This document shows, piece after piece, positions 17,068 through 24,678 of a stretch of DNA of 53,141 bases. The translations under genes and the position numbers were made by a program. The DNA lies in the NCBI RefSeq assembly GCF_051954455.1, contig NZ_JBQCHS010000027.1, positions 1 to 53,141 on the forward strand. Direction: 5' to 3'. Source of the stretch: Pseudolysinimonas sp051954455 (GTDB taxonomy: Bacteria > Actinomycetota > Actinomycetes > Actinomycetales > Microbacteriaceae). The notes beneath the pieces are model-generated. The model was given only the letters and a program-made list of their open reading frames with translations. It was not told where the DNA came from and searched no databases. Each line of letters starts with the position of its first letter. The stretch's first letter is position 1.

Positions 17068-17991
17068 GTGCTGCTGACCGCCCTCGCCCTCGCGGTGCTG
17101 GCGATCGCGCTCGCCTGGCCCGTTCCCCTCGTGCTCGCCCGTGCGGCCTGGCCCTCGCGGGCGCCGGGCACCGCCCTCCTGCTCTGGCAGGCCATCGCGA
17201 TCGCGGGTGGGCTGTCGATGATCGGCGCCCTGCTCTGTGCGGGGCTCGCACCGCTCGGCGACGACCTCGTGCGGGCCGCCGTCGCGCTGCCCGGCGCCCT
17301 CGCGGCGCGCGGGATCGCCGCGGTCGGGATCCCGGGGCTCGTCGCGCTGATCGCCGCGGCGGCGCTCGCCGTGTACCTCCTCACCCATTTGGCGCGCACG
17401 GTCGTTCTCGCCAACCGGCAGCGCCGCCGCCACCGCGACCTCATCGCCCTGCTCACGGCGCCGCACCCGACGCGCGACGCGACGAGGGTCCTCGACGACG
17501 CCGCCCCGATCGCGTACTGCCTGCCGCGGGGCTTCCGGTCGACGACCGTGCTGTCGCGCGGACTCCTCGACGCGCTCGACGGCGACGAGCTCGCCGGCGT
17601 CGTCGCGCACGAGCGGGCCCACCTCGACGAGCGGCACGACGTCGTGCGGCTCGCGTTCCGCGCCTGGCGGTCGGCGCTGCCGTGGTTCCCGATCGCGGCG
17701 GTCGCCGACGAGCAGATCGCCCGGCTCGTCGAGTACCTCGCCGACGACCGGGCCCGCGCATCGGTCGACCGGGCGGCTCTCGCGCGGGCGATCGGCCTCG
17801 TCGTGCCGGTGATCCCGGGGGAGCCGGGAGCGGGCGGGGTGACCGAGCTCGGCGCGATCCGCCGCCGCCGGCTGCTCGAGCCCGAGCGGCTCCCGGCCGG
17901 CGCGCTCTGGGCCATCCGGGTCGCCGCCGTGGCCCTCGTCGCGGTGCCGACGGCGTGGTTATTCACCCCGGCCCTGTCGGGTCTCGGATGA
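17068..17991 (+). CDS. M56-family membrane metalloprotease (BlaR1-like without sensor domain)
   Basis: This 307-residue protein has hydrophobic segments near residues 1-20, 40-60, 75-110 and 280-300. A cytosolic zinc-protease core carries HExxH (His181-Glu182-Arg-Ala-His185 in VVAHERAHLDERHD), with the third ligand likely Glu222 in EYLADD. M56 proteases related to BlaR1/MecR1 cleave or trigger loss of their partner BlaI-type repressor. The penicillin-binding sensor domain of BlaR1 is absent, so a beta-lactam signal is unlikely; the stimulus may be membrane or respiratory. Start GTG 17068 has no clear ribosome site and may depend on coupling to the gene upstream. Confidence 0.85.
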   Translation: MLLTALALAVLAIALAWPVPLVLARAAWPSRAPGTALLLWQAIAIAGGLSMIGALLCAGLAPLGDDLVRAAVALPGALAARGIAAVGIPGLVALIAAAALAVYLLTHLARTVVLANRQRRRHRDLIALLTAPHPTRDATRVLDDAAPIAYCLPRGFRSTTVLSRGLLDALDGDELAGVVAHERAHLDERHDVVRLAFRAWRSALPWFPIAAVADEQIARLVEYLADDRARASVDRAALARAIGLVVPVIPGEPGAGGVTELGAIRRRRLLEPERLPAGALWAIRVAAVALVAVPTAWLFTPALSGLG

Positions 17992-18019
17992 CGGGGGTGG
18001 ATATCGCCGGATCCTCACG

Positions 18020-18025
18020 TACGTT
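18020..18025 (+). promoter_or_regulatory. -10 element, leaderless DUF2510 gene
   Basis: TACGTT lies six bases before GTG 18032. A GGAGG is present but only one base from the start codon, too near to act as a normal ribosome site, which favours a leaderless transcript. Confidence 0.5.
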
Positions 18026-18031
18026 GGAGGC

Positions 18032-18646
18032 GTGACGGATTCGCAGAGCGGCGCGACACCTGCCGGCTGGTACGCCGACCCGACCGGGCAGGCGGGCGTC
18101 CGCTGGTGGGACGGCTCCCAGTGGACGGCGCACTCGGCACCGCTGCCCGCCGGGGGTGTGAGCGGGCCGGCGAGGGGGCCGCGGCCGCGCATCCCCGACA
18201 CGACGCCGATCTACACGCCCTACATCTGGATCGTGGTCGTGCTGCCGCTCCTGTCGTCGCTGGCGCTGCTGTTCTGGCAGCCGCACCTGCGCATGACGAC
18301 CATCCACGGGATCCCGACCATCGATCAGGGCTCGCTGTACACCCCCGCCTATTGGCTCGTGCAGATCCTCGGCCTCGTGATCTACGTGCTCAACATCGCG
18401 TTCGCGCTGCTCGATCGCAACGCGCTCCAGAGCCGGGGCGTCGTCCGCCCGTTCCACTGGGGCTGGGCGTTTCTGGGGATCGTGTACCCGATCGGACGCT
18501 CGATCATCGCCTACGGGGTCGCGCGACCCCGCGGACTCGTGCCGCTCTGGGTGCTGATCGGCACGTACCTCGTGTCGACCGTCGTCGGCATCGTCCTCGC
18601 CGTCCAGCTGCTCTCCCAGGTCGCAACGATTCTGCCGGCGCGCTGA
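18032..18646 (+). CDS. DUF2510-domain membrane protein
   Basis: This 204-residue protein begins with a DUF2510 motif (PAGWYADPTGQAGVRWWDGS, then QWTAHSAP, residues 10-38), an actinobacterial module of unknown role. About four transmembrane segments follow: near residues 67-85 (IWIVVVLPLLSSLALLFW), 108-130, 140-155 and 172-200. A short Pro/Arg linker separates the two parts. The domain usually sits on the cytosolic side of small membrane proteins. It is not obviously in an operon: the upstream M56 gene ends 40 bases earlier and the next gene converges. Confidence 0.7.
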   Translation: MTDSQSGATPAGWYADPTGQAGVRWWDGSQWTAHSAPLPAGGVSGPARGPRPRIPDTTPIYTPYIWIVVVLPLLSSLALLFWQPHLRMTTIHGIPTIDQGSLYTPAYWLVQILGLVIYVLNIAFALLDRNALQSRGVVRPFHWGWAFLGIVYPIGRSIIAYGVARPRGLVPLWVLIGTYLVSTVVGIVLAVQLLSQVATILPAR

Positions 18647-18653
18647 GACGGCG

Positions 18654-19442
18654 TCAGCCGGCGGCGAGGACCCCGCACCCGGTGCCGGCGGCGGCCCGGG
18701 TCAGGCGCTCGGCGCCGGCGGCATCCGTCACGAGCGTCGCGAAATCCCCGAGCGCGCCGATCCGCCCGAGGTGACGCTGGCCGGCCTTGGACCCGTCGGC
18801 GACGAGGATCGCGGAGCCGGCCGCCGCGAGCATCGCCGCCTTCACCTCCGCCTCGGGCAGGTTCAGGTTGGTCACGGTGCCGTCGTCGGCGACGCCGTTG
18901 CACCCGATGATCGCGAGGTCGACGTGCAGCTCGGCGAGCGTGCGCGACGCGATCGGATCGACGAGCGAGTGCTGCAGCGGGCGGAGCGTGCCGCCCGTGA
19001 CGACGACGGTGAAGCGGGGGATCGCGCGCTCGAGCGCCAGCGCGATCCCGAGTCCGTTCGTCACGACCACGAGCTCGGCGAGGTCGTCGCGCGCGACCAG
19101 CGCCTCGGCGACGGCGAGGCAGGTCGACCCGACGTCGAGCAGGATGCTCGCGCCGTCGGGCACGAGCGCGGCCGCGGACTCGCCGATCGCGCGTTTCGTC
19201 GCGGCGTCGCGCCGGGCGGTCGCCTCGACGCGGGCCTCGCGGCGCTCGCCGCGCGGCGCCATCGCCCCGCCGTGCACCCGGCGGAGGCGCCCGTCGGCCT
19301 CGAGCCGCCGGAGGTCGCCGCGCACCGTGACCTCGCTCACCCCGAGGCGGAGCGCGGCATCGGCGACCCGCACGAAGCCGTCGGCCGCGACGAGCGCGGC
19401 GAGCCGTTCGCGGCGGGCGGCCGGCAGCTCCAGCTCGTCCAT
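18654..19442 (-). CDS. DeoR/GlpR-family transcriptional regulator of the gal genes
   Basis: This 262-residue regulator is a canonical DeoR-family repressor. Residues 8-57 form the N-terminal helix-turn-helix (FVRVADAALRLGVSEVTVRG, then DLRRLEADGRLRRVHGGA). A DeoRC sugar-phosphate sensor spans about residues 75-235 with the family signatures LLDVGSTCLAVA, VVTNGLGIA, VTGGTLRPLQHSLVD, LAIIGCNGV and VADGSKAGQ. Effectors of such proteins are sugar phosphates. AAAGGG precedes the ATG. It is divergent from galT-galK with two CGATATCG palindromes between, so it almost certainly controls these genes and itself. The ligand is presumably a galactose metabolite. Confidence 0.9.
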   Translation of the reverse strand: MDELELPAARRERLAALVAADGFVRVADAALRLGVSEVTVRGDLRRLEADGRLRRVHGGAMAPRGERREARVEATARRDAATKRAIGESAAALVPDGASILLDVGSTCLAVAEALVARDDLAELVVVTNGLGIALALERAIPRFTVVVTGGTLRPLQHSLVDPIASRTLAELHVDLAIIGCNGVADDGTVTNLNLPEAEVKAAMLAAAGSAILVADGSKAGQRHLGRIGALGDFATLVTDAAGAERLTRAAAGTGCGVLAAG

Positions 19443-19449
19443 CCGAACC

Positions 19450-19482
19450 CTTTCGATATCGAAAGCCGTGGTGTCGATATCG
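19450..19482. promoter_or_regulatory. Paired DeoR operators in front of galT
   Basis: A perfect 16-bp palindrome CTTTCGATATCGAAAG (19450-19465) and a second copy of its core, CGATATCG (19475-19482), have centres 21 bases apart. They lie between the divergent DeoR regulator and galT. The second overlaps the TATCGT -10 of galT (19478-19483), which is six bases before GTG 19490. Binding would block RNA polymerase directly. Confidence 0.8.
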
Positions 19483-19489
19483 TAATGCG

Positions 19490-20569
19490 GTGCCCATCGT
19501 GAAGCGCCCGGCCCGGCTGGCCGACGGCCGCGAGCTCATCTACTTCGACGACGCGGATACGACGCTCGCGCCCGAACGACGCATCGACGAGCGGCAGCTC
19601 GACCCGCGCCCGCAGACCGCGACCATGCGCCAGGACGTGCTGACCGGCGACTGGATCTCGATCGCCGCCGCCCGGCAGAACCGCGCCTTCCTCCCGCCGG
19701 CGGAGTTCGATCCGCTCGCCCCGCAGAGCGCCACCAACCCGAGCGAGATCCCCGACCGCTACGACGTCGCCGTCTTCGAGAACCGGTCGCCGTCGTTCGG
19801 CCCGGAGCTCGGCGTCGCCGATGTCGACGGCGTCGGGTTCGGGCGCACCGCCCCCTCCTACGGGCGGTGCGAGGTCGTGTGCTTCAGCCCCGAGACCACC
19901 GGCTCGTTCGCCACCCAGACGCCGAGCCGCGCCCGGACCGTGATCGAGGCCTGGGCGGACCGCACCGCCGCGCTCTCGGCGGTGGACGGGGTCCGTCAGG
20001 TGTTCCCGTTCGAGAACCGCGGCGAGGCGATCGGGGTGACGCTGCACCACCCGCACGGGCAGATCTACTCCTATCCCTACGTGACCCCGCGCATGCAGCG
20101 GACGCTCGCCGCTGCCGACGCCGTGGGCGGCGACCTGTTCGGCCGGGTGCTCGAGCACGAGCGGGCGGGCGAGCGGGTCGTGCTGAGCGGTGAGCACTGG
20201 ACCGCGTTCGTGCCGTTCGCGGCGCGCTGGCCGATCGAGGTCCACCTGCTGCCGCACCGCCACGTGCCCGACTTCGCCGAAACGACCGACGAGGAGCGCG
20301 ACGAGCTCGCGCCCCTCTACCTGCGGCTCCTGCGCGGCATCGACGCGCTCTACGACACCCCCACCCCGTACATCGCGGGGTGGCACCAGGCGCCGATCGG
20401 CGAGGGCCGCGAGAAGGTGCGCCTGCACCTCGAGCTGACCTCGCCCCGGCGCGCGGCCGACAAGCTCAAGTACCTGGCCGGATCCGAGGCGGCCCAGGGC
20501 GCCTGGATCGGCGACGTGGTGCCCGAGGCCCAGGCCGAACTCCTCCGGAAGGCGATCGAGACCGTATGA
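19490..20569 (+). CDS. galT: Galactose-1-phosphate uridylyltransferase
   Basis: This protein of 359 residues is GalT, which exchanges UMP between UDP-glucose and galactose-1-phosphate in the Leloir pathway. The nucleotidyl-transfer site is the HPH motif in GVTLHHPHGQIYSYPY, and a second histidine cluster EVHLLPHRHVPDF (about residues 247-259) fits the metal/structural site. QDVLTGDWISIAAARQNRA near residue 48 is the typical N-terminal segment. Start is GTG 19490, six bases after TATCGT and with no ribosome site; GTG 19499 is a weaker alternative. Its stop overlaps the galK ATG. Confidence 0.95.
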   Translation: MPIVKRPARLADGRELIYFDDADTTLAPERRIDERQLDPRPQTATMRQDVLTGDWISIAAARQNRAFLPPAEFDPLAPQSATNPSEIPDRYDVAVFENRSPSFGPELGVADVDGVGFGRTAPSYGRCEVVCFSPETTGSFATQTPSRARTVIEAWADRTAALSAVDGVRQVFPFENRGEAIGVTLHHPHGQIYSYPYVTPRMQRTLAAADAVGGDLFGRVLEHERAGERVVLSGEHWTAFVPFAARWPIEVHLLPHRHVPDFAETTDEERDELAPLYLRLLRGIDALYDTPTPYIAGWHQAPIGEGREKVRLHLELTSPRRAADKLKYLAGSEAAQGAWIGDVVPEAQAELLRKAIETV

Positions 20570-21747
20570 CCGGCGACCTGCGCGACGACGTCCGCGCCCT
20601 CTTCACCGCCCTGGCCGGGCACGAGCCCGACGGGCTGTGGTCCGCACCCGGGCGCGTCAACCTGATCGGCGAGCACACCGACTACAACGACGGCTTCGTG
20701 CTCCCGTTCGCGATCGACCGCCGCACCGTGGTCGCCCTCGGAACCCGAGACGACGCCGCGATCCGCGTCGCCAGCACCTTCGCGGCGGGGGAGGGGTGGA
20801 CGGAGGCGGAGCTCGCCGAGCTCGAGGATCTCCGCGCCGACCGCTCGGCCGGCACCTGGGTGCGCTACCCGCTCGGGATCGCCTGGGCGCTCGGCCAGAC
20901 CGGCGCTGACCTCGCGGCCGTGCCGGGCGTCGACATCGTCATCGACTCCAACGTGCCGACCGGCGCCGGGCTGTCGTCGTCGGCCGCGATCGAGTGCGCC
21001 GTCGGCGTCGCGCTGAACGACGTGTGGCGGCTCGGCCTCGACAAGCCGACGATCGCGCGCGCCGGGCAGCGCTCGGAGAACGACTTCGTCGGGGCGCCGA
21101 CCGGGATCCTCGACCAGTCCGCCTCGATGCTCGCGGAGCGCGACCACGCCGTGTTCCTCGACTGCCGGAGCCTCGAGTCGGAGACGGTGCCGCTCGGCTT
21201 CGAGGAGGCCGGGCTCTGCATCCTCGTCATCGACACCGGCCAGGCGCACGAGCACGCGACCGGCGGCTACCGCGACCGCCGCGAGGCCTGCGAGCGGGGG
21301 GCGCGGGAGCTCGGCGTCGCCGCCCTCCGCGACCTGACGGTCGACGATCTGGACCGCGCGCGCGACGTGCTCGACGAGGTCACCTTCCGCCGGGTGCGGC
21401 ACGTCGTCACCGAGGACGCGCGCGTGCTCGAGACGGTCCGGCGGCTCCGCGAGGAGGGGCCGCGTGCGATCGGCGATCTGCTCGACGCGTCGCACGCGTC
21501 GATGCGCGACGACTTCGAGATCACCACACCGCAGCTCGACCTCGCGGTCGAGACGGCGCGGGCGTCCGGGGCGCTCGGCGCCCGGATGACGGGCGGCGGC
21601 TTCGGCGGATCGGCGATCGCGCTGATCCCCGAGGACCTCGTGTCGCAGGCGCAGGTCGCGATCGACGGCGCCTTCGCGGAGCACGGGTGGGGGCAGCCGG
21701 ACGTGTTCGTCGTGCGCCCCTCGGACGGCGCGGGTCGGGAACAGTAG
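20566..21747 (+). CDS. galK: Galactokinase
   Basis: This 393-residue protein is GalK, a GHMP kinase that phosphorylates galactose to galactose-1-phosphate. Motif 1 is the galactokinase signature GRVNLIGEHTDYNDGFVLPF (about residues 28-47), motif 2 the ATP loop VPTGAGLSSSAAIE, and motif 3 GARMTGGGFGGSAIAL near the C-terminus. The ATG overlaps the galT stop (ATGA), so the two are translated together. No galE or mutarotase gene is nearby. The stop abuts the stop of the convergent esterase gene with no base between them. Confidence 0.96.
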   Translation: MTGDLRDDVRALFTALAGHEPDGLWSAPGRVNLIGEHTDYNDGFVLPFAIDRRTVVALGTRDDAAIRVASTFAAGEGWTEAELAELEDLRADRSAGTWVRYPLGIAWALGQTGADLAAVPGVDIVIDSNVPTGAGLSSSAAIECAVGVALNDVWRLGLDKPTIARAGQRSENDFVGAPTGILDQSASMLAERDHAVFLDCRSLESETVPLGFEEAGLCILVIDTGQAHEHATGGYRDRREACERGARELGVAALRDLTVDDLDRARDVLDEVTFRRVRHVVTEDARVLETVRRLREEGPRAIGDLLDASHASMRDDFEITTPQLDLAVETARASGALGARMTGGGFGGSAIALIPEDLVSQAQVAIDGAFAEHGWGQPDVFVVRPSDGAGREQ

Positions 21748-22755
21748 CTAGCGCGTCACGCGGTGCAGGAACGCGAGCGTGTCCTGCAACGCCTCCTCCG
21801 CCTCCGCGAAGTCGAGGTGGAACTGGTACTCGTGCGGCAGCGACGGCTCGTGGTCGGCCGCGTAGAAGCGGGTGGTCGTGTCGACGCCGGCCCGCTCGAG
21901 CGCCTGCGACATCGGGATCGACTCGATCCAGGTGAGCCCGTCGCCGTTGCCGCCCGAGATGTAGACCGGCGGGAATCCGCTCGTGACGAAGTCGATCGTC
22001 GACATCGTCGAGCCCTGGTAGCTCGACGACCAGTTGCGCGTGCCGGTGTAGGCCCAGAGCGCCGACTTGAACCCCCAGGCCGCGACGCCCGTGAGGCTCG
22101 CCATGCGCCGCAGGTCGTACACGCCGCAGTGCAGGATCACGCCCGTCAGCTGGGTCGAGCCGAGCGGCGGTTCCATGCCGATGAGCGCGGCGTACTCGGG
22201 ATTCGTCATGAGCACCGCGAGCTGGCTCGCGAGCTGAGCCCCCGCGGAGTCGCCGGCGAGCACCAGACGCGCGGGGTCGACGCCGAGCTCCGCGGCGTGA
22301 TCCCGGACGTGCCGCAGGGCCTCGCCGAGCTGGCGGACCGCGGTCGGGTAGGTGGCCTCGGGCGCGACGGTGTAGTCGAGGCCGATCGCGCGGAAGCCCT
22401 CCGCCGCGAGGATGCGCAGGTAGGGCGCCACGTCGTCCTTCGACCCGGAGATCCAGGCGCCGCCGTGGATCCAGACCACGGTGGGCAGCGGCCCCTCCAC
22501 CCCGGCCGGCCCGAACACGTCGAGCCGCATGTCGGGATCATCGCCGTAGGGGATGTCGCGAAGCTCGTCGACGGGGCCCTTCGGCGGGTGCCGCTCGAAC
22601 TCCGCCCGCGTCCGGGCCGCGCCCCGGTCGAACACCGCGCGGATGAGCAGCGCGGCGGCCCACGGCGACGAGTTCGCGGCGACGCGGCCGATCGCGACGG
22701 CGGCCGCGGCGCCGCCGAGGAACCAGCCGAGTCGGCGGGATGCGGGCGAGCTCAT
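21748..22755 (-). CDS. Alpha/beta hydrolase, esterase/lipase of the HSL-like type
   Basis: This protein of 335 residues has an N-terminal hydrophobic segment (WFLGGAAAAVAIGRVAA, about residues 11-27) that could be an anchor or signal. The hydrolase core shows the oxyanion motif HGGAW (VVWIHGGAWISGS), nucleophile elbow GDSAGAQLA, and a final catalytic His in HEPSLPHEYQFHLD, as in carboxylesterases related to hormone-sensitive lipase. The gene follows the aldo/keto reductase at 23733 by nine bases and is probably co-transcribed with it. Substrate unknown. Confidence 0.82.
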   Translation of the reverse strand: MSSPASRRLGWFLGGAAAAVAIGRVAANSSPWAAALLIRAVFDRGAARTRAEFERHPPKGPVDELRDIPYGDDPDMRLDVFGPAGVEGPLPTVVWIHGGAWISGSKDDVAPYLRILAAEGFRAIGLDYTVAPEATYPTAVRQLGEALRHVRDHAAELGVDPARLVLAGDSAGAQLASQLAVLMTNPEYAALIGMEPPLGSTQLTGVILHCGVYDLRRMASLTGVAAWGFKSALWAYTGTRNWSSSYQGSTMSTIDFVTSGFPPVYISGGNGDGLTWIESIPMSQALERAGVDTTTRFYAADHEPSLPHEYQFHLDFAEAEEALQDTLAFLHRVTR

Positions 22756-22764
22756 GAGGCGACG

Positions 22765-23733
22765 CTACAGCCGGTCCAGCGCGACCTCGGCCGGCGGCCG
22801 CGCCGCCTCGAGCGCCGACCACAGCCCGTCCGGGATCGGCGCCGTCGCCCAGCGCTCGGTCTCCGCGATCCGCTCGATCCGCCCCGGTCCGACGACCGTC
22901 GCGTGCACCCGCGCCTCCCGCAGGCTGAACTGCAGCGCCGCCGCGGCGAGCTCGACGCCGGCGTCGGCGCAGAGGGCCGCCATCCGCTCGAGGGCGGCGC
23001 GCGTCTCGGGATGGATCGGCCGATAGCCGTAGCGGTCGGCGAACCGGGGGTCGCCCGTCAGCACGCCCGCGCCGTAGGGGGCCGCGTTCGTGACACCGAC
23101 GTTCCGCTCGGCGGCCGCGTCGAGCAGCGCGTCGGCGGAGCGGTCGAGCAGCGTGAAGCGATTGTGGGTGACGAGCGCGTCGAAGAGGTCGGTCTCGACG
23201 AACCGCTGCAGCATGTCGACGGGGCCGCCGGAGATGCCGATCGCCGTCGCGCGCCCCTCCTCCTTCATCGCCACGAGCGCCTCGACCGCGCCCCCGGGCG
23301 CCATCGCCGCCTCGAATCCGATGTTCTCGGGATCGTGCAGGTAGAGCACCGGGATCCGGTCGAGGCCCAGGCGCTCGAGCGACTCGGCGAGGGAGGCGCG
23401 CATCCGATCGCCGCCGAAGTCGCCCGTGGCCGTATCGCGGTCGAGCTTCGTCTGCACGACGAGCCCGTCGGGGACCCCGCCGACGCGGGCGATCGCGGCG
23501 CCGATGTGCTCCTCGGAGTGGTGGTCGCCGTACATGTTGGAGGTGTCGAGGAGGTTCGACGGGAGCCGCCGGGCGAAGAATGCGTCGGCCATCGTCGCGA
23601 CGCGTGCGGTGCGCTCCGCGACCGACTCGCCCGCCCGCTCCTCGCCCCACGACGAGGTGCCGATCGCGAGCGGCGTGACCTCGACGCCGGTGCGTCCGAA
23701 GGGGCGGAGGGCGTCGAGTACCGGGGTCGTCAT
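22765..23733 (-). CDS. Aldo/keto reductase
   Basis: This 322-residue protein is an aldo/keto reductase, an NADPH-dependent TIM-barrel oxidoreductase. FGRTGVEVTPLAIGTSSWG opens the fold; the catalytic Asp and Tyr lie in LLDTSNMYGDHHSEE, the Lys in VVQTKLDRD, and the His-position segment is IPVLYLHDPE; ATAIGISGG follows. The ATG at 23733 is the true start: a TACGCT -10 lies six bases upstream on the minus strand and no ribosome site is present. The long frame beyond is antisense to another gene. The esterase gene follows. Confidence 0.85.
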   Translation of the reverse strand: MTTPVLDALRPFGRTGVEVTPLAIGTSSWGEERAGESVAERTARVATMADAFFARRLPSNLLDTSNMYGDHHSEEHIGAAIARVGGVPDGLVVQTKLDRDTATGDFGGDRMRASLAESLERLGLDRIPVLYLHDPENIGFEAAMAPGGAVEALVAMKEEGRATAIGISGGPVDMLQRFVETDLFDALVTHNRFTLLDRSADALLDAAAERNVGVTNAAPYGAGVLTGDPRFADRYGYRPIHPETRAALERMAALCADAGVELAAAALQFSLREARVHATVVGPGRIERIAETERWATAPIPDGLWSALEAARPPAEVALDRL

Positions 23734-23739
23734 GCGGCC

Positions 23740-23745
23740 AGCGTA
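23740..23745 (-). promoter_or_regulatory. -10 element, leaderless aldo/keto reductase (minus)
   Basis: Read on the minus strand, TACGCT is followed by six bases and ATG 23733. There is no purine-rich ribosome site, so the transcript is probably leaderless. Confidence 0.55.
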
Positions 23746-23808
23746 GAGGCGCCCCCGGACTCGCTGAGCGGCTGCTGACGGATTATGTTGCCGCCCCCGC
23801 CAAATACT

Positions 23809-23814
23809 TAGAGT
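23809..23814 (+). promoter_or_regulatory. -10 element, leaderless aldo/keto reductase (plus)
   Basis: TAGAGT is followed by six bases and ATG 23821, with no ribosome site. It is divergent from the minus-strand -10 at 23740-23745. Confidence 0.5.
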
Positions 23815-23820
23815 CGGACC

Positions 23821-24678
23821 ATGCAGCTTCGAAAGATCGGTCAGGTCCAGGTCGGCGCGATCGGGCTCGGCGGCATGCCGATGTCCATCGAGGGTCGACC
23901 GGACGAGCAGCGGTCCATCGCGACCATCCACGCGGCGCTCGACGCCGGCGTCACCCTCATCGACACGGCGGACGCCTACACGCTCGCGGGCGATCCGCAG
24001 GGGCACAACGAGGAGCTCATCGCGAAGGCGCTCCGCGAGTACGGCGGCGACACATCCGGAGTGCTCGTCGCGACCAAGGGCGGGCACCTCCGTCCGGAGC
24101 CCGGACCCTGGGCGCAGAACGGCGACCCCGCCTACCTCAAGGAGGCCGCCAAGGCCTCCGCGAAGCGCCTCGGCGTCGAGGCGATCGGCCTCTACCAGTA
24201 CCACCGTCCCGACCCGAGCGTGCCGTACGCCGACTCGGTGGGGGCGCTCGCCGAGCTGCTCGACGAGGGCGTCATCCGCATGGCCGGGATCTCGAACGCG
24301 AACCCCGACCAGATCCGCGAGGCGCAGGAGATGCTCGGCGGCCGACTGGTGTCGGTCCAGAACCAGTTCTCGCCGAAGTTCCGCTCCAGCCTCCCTGAGC
24401 TCGAGCTGTGCGCCGAGCTCGGCATCGCGTTCCTGCCGTGGAGCCCGCTCGGCGGGATCCAGGGCGCGGCCGACCTCGGCGGCCAGGGGGCCGCGTTCGA
24501 GAAGGTCGCGGAGGCGCACGGCGTCAGCCCCCAGCAGGTCTGCCTCGCGTGGGAGCTCGCGCTCGCGCCCGTCGTCATCCCGATCCCCGGCGCCTCCCGC
24601 CCGACCTCCATCCAGGACTCGGCGCTCGCCGCCGAGCTCGAGCTGACCGCCGACGAGGTCGCGGAGCTCTCGCAGTGA
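23821..24678 (+). CDS. Aldo/keto reductase
   Basis: This 285-residue aldo/keto reductase has the catalytic Asp and Tyr in LIDTADAYTLAGDPQGHNEE, Lys in LVATKGGHLRP and His in GLYQYHRPDP. The barrel ends with IPIPGASRPTSIQDS, typical of NADPH binding in this superfamily. The protein is somewhat shorter than the usual 310-330 residues. It is divergent from the minus-strand reductase and its TGA overlaps the start of a third one, so it forms a two-gene reductase operon. Substrate not evident. Confidence 0.85.
   Translation: MQLRKIGQVQVGAIGLGGMPMSIEGRPDEQRSIATIHAALDAGVTLIDTADAYTLAGDPQGHNEELIAKALREYGGDTSGVLVATKGGHLRPEPGPWAQNGDPAYLKEAAKASAKRLGVEAIGLYQYHRPDPSVPYADSVGALAELLDEGVIRMAGISNANPDQIREAQEMLGGRLVSVQNQFSPKFRSSLPELELCAELGIAFLPWSPLGGIQGAADLGGQGAAFEKVAEAHGVSPQQVCLAWELALAPVVIPIPGASRPTSIQDSALAAELELTADEVAELSQ

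Noticed and set aside
17068..17991. BlaR1 beta-lactam sensor
   Set aside because: The protein has the M56 protease core but no penicillin-binding domain after it, and no beta-lactamase gene is present.
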